A stretch of 64,000 bases of DNA. Source: Marinobacter sp. MDS2. GTDB taxonomy: Bacteria > Pseudomonadota > Gammaproteobacteria > Pseudomonadales > Oleiphilaceae. A model generated the notes under the pieces. The model saw only the letters and a list, made by a program, of their open reading frames with translations. It was not told the DNA's origin and made no database searches. Below are positions 61,981 through 64,000 of the stretch, one piece after another. Location: positions 1,240,001 to 1,304,000 of the forward strand of contig NZ_JAVAJF010000001.1 in assembly GCF_030718085.1 (NCBI RefSeq), written 5' to 3'. The position numbers and the translations under genes were made by a program. Positions within the stretch are counted from its first letter, which is position 1. Each line of letters opens with the position of its first letter.

Positions 61981-62018
61981 AAAAAGCGAGACTGAGTGGT
62001 GGCTCGGTCCCGCTTTTC
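61981..62018 (-). terminator. carAB leader terminator (attenuator candidate)
   Basis: On the minus strand AAAAGCGGGAC and GTCTCGCTTTT pair (eleven positions, one G-U) around 14 nt, then TTTTTT. It lies between the promoter and the carA start, 69 nt upstream of the latter. Confidence 0.8.
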
Positions 62019-62061
62019 TAGAAACTTTTCAAAGGTACGCTTGGTGCAAAAAAATCGACTT

Positions 62062-62090
62062 ATTCTACGAATTTTGTCGCTTTTTGTCCA
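62062..62090 (-). promoter_or_regulatory. carAB promoter with G-A-T7 start region
   Basis: On the minus strand TGGACA (62090-62085), 17-nt spacer, TAGAAT (62067-62062). Six to seven bases downstream the sequence reads GATTTTTTTG (62056-62047), placing the start at G or A directly before seven T. Such starts allow UTP-sensitive slippage in E. coli codBA and upp. Confidence 0.75.
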
Positions 62091-62154
62091 TCGCGAATTA
62101 CGATCTGGCTTGATATAGATGACCTTTGGCTCTGCAGCCCTAGGCTCCGGCAGT

Positions 62155-62258
62155 GGCTCGTGGGTTCGCGTTCCGAAAACCGCTACGAGCACATCCATGT
62201 GCGCTTCTCTCAGGCCATCCTTGGCCTTCGAAATTTTCGGAACGCGAACCCACGACCC
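62155..62258 (+). repeat. Structured intergenic repeat, copy 3
   Basis: Perfect 21-nt arms at 62159-62179 and 62234-62254 (one further pair, 62158 with 62255, then two more, 62155-62156 with 62257-62258). The 54-nt core at 62180-62233 equals copy 1 except for one base near the end. It lies 36 nt past the dapB stop and upstream of the carAB promoter. Confidence 0.9.
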
Positions 62259-62294
62259 CCTACCTCAGAATCGGCCGATCAACCCTGTTGCAAA

Positions 62295-64000
<1,706 letters not shown>

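Overview
The window is about 64 kb of a Gram-negative chromosome. Housekeeping gene order, AotJ/Q/M/P-type arginine uptake, AST arginine catabolism, glutaryl-CoA dehydrogenase, a DcaP-like porin and a CarA closest in pattern to Pseudomonas all point to a gammaproteobacterium. My best guess is Marinobacter or a close relative; this is inferred from protein patterns, not from a marker gene such as rRNA.

Layout. (1) 1-4164: 3' part of an arginine/ornithine ABC importer (ATPase, binding protein, two permeases), then astE. (2) 4190-9088: RND efflux pump operon and a divergent TetR regulator. (3) 9096-12791: aruC-astA-astB, the rest of the arginine succinyltransferase pathway except astD, which is not in the window. 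(4) 13008-22258: porin, gcdH, aceF-aceE, and a KamA-type radical-SAM protein. (5) 22588-32480: lipoprotein, CnoX-like thioredoxin, AraC regulator with divergent fatty acid desaturase, a BrnT/BrnA toxin-antitoxin pair, a Lon paralogue, MarR, and a TPR membrane protein. (6) 32593-37468: a complete branched-chain amino acid ABC importer livKHMGF. (7) 37537-41521: small lipoprotein, then a three-gene envelope group (DUF3015, DUF4105/Lnb-like, lipoprotein hydrolase). (8) 41765-64000: a long, mostly minus-strand core block: pnp, rpsO, truB, rbfA, infB, nusA, rimP, tRNA-Leu(GAG), secG, tpiA, glmM, folP, ftsH, yhbY (divergent), greA, carB, carA, dapB, dnaJ (cut by the window edge). rlmE, which usually sits between ftsH and yhbY, is absent.

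The most unusual element is an intergenic structured repeat present three times (2932-3045, 41580-41685 inverted, 62155-62258). Each copy has a nearly constant 54-nt core able to form two short hairpins, enclosed by a 20-25 bp perfectly paired stem whose sequence is largely private to each copy. Differences between copies are compensated on both sides of the stems, so structure rather than sequence seems to be kept.

Regulatory signals readable in the DNA include: a carAB promoter whose transcript would begin with G-A followed by seven U, plus a leader terminator; a promoter followed by two tandem terminators ahead of rimP-nusA-infB; a long double-stranded leader hairpin ahead of pnp; dyads or direct repeats at the tetR, marR, araC and brnTA control regions; and a 28-bp perfect palindrome lying inside the brnA coding sequence just after the convergent desaturase gene.
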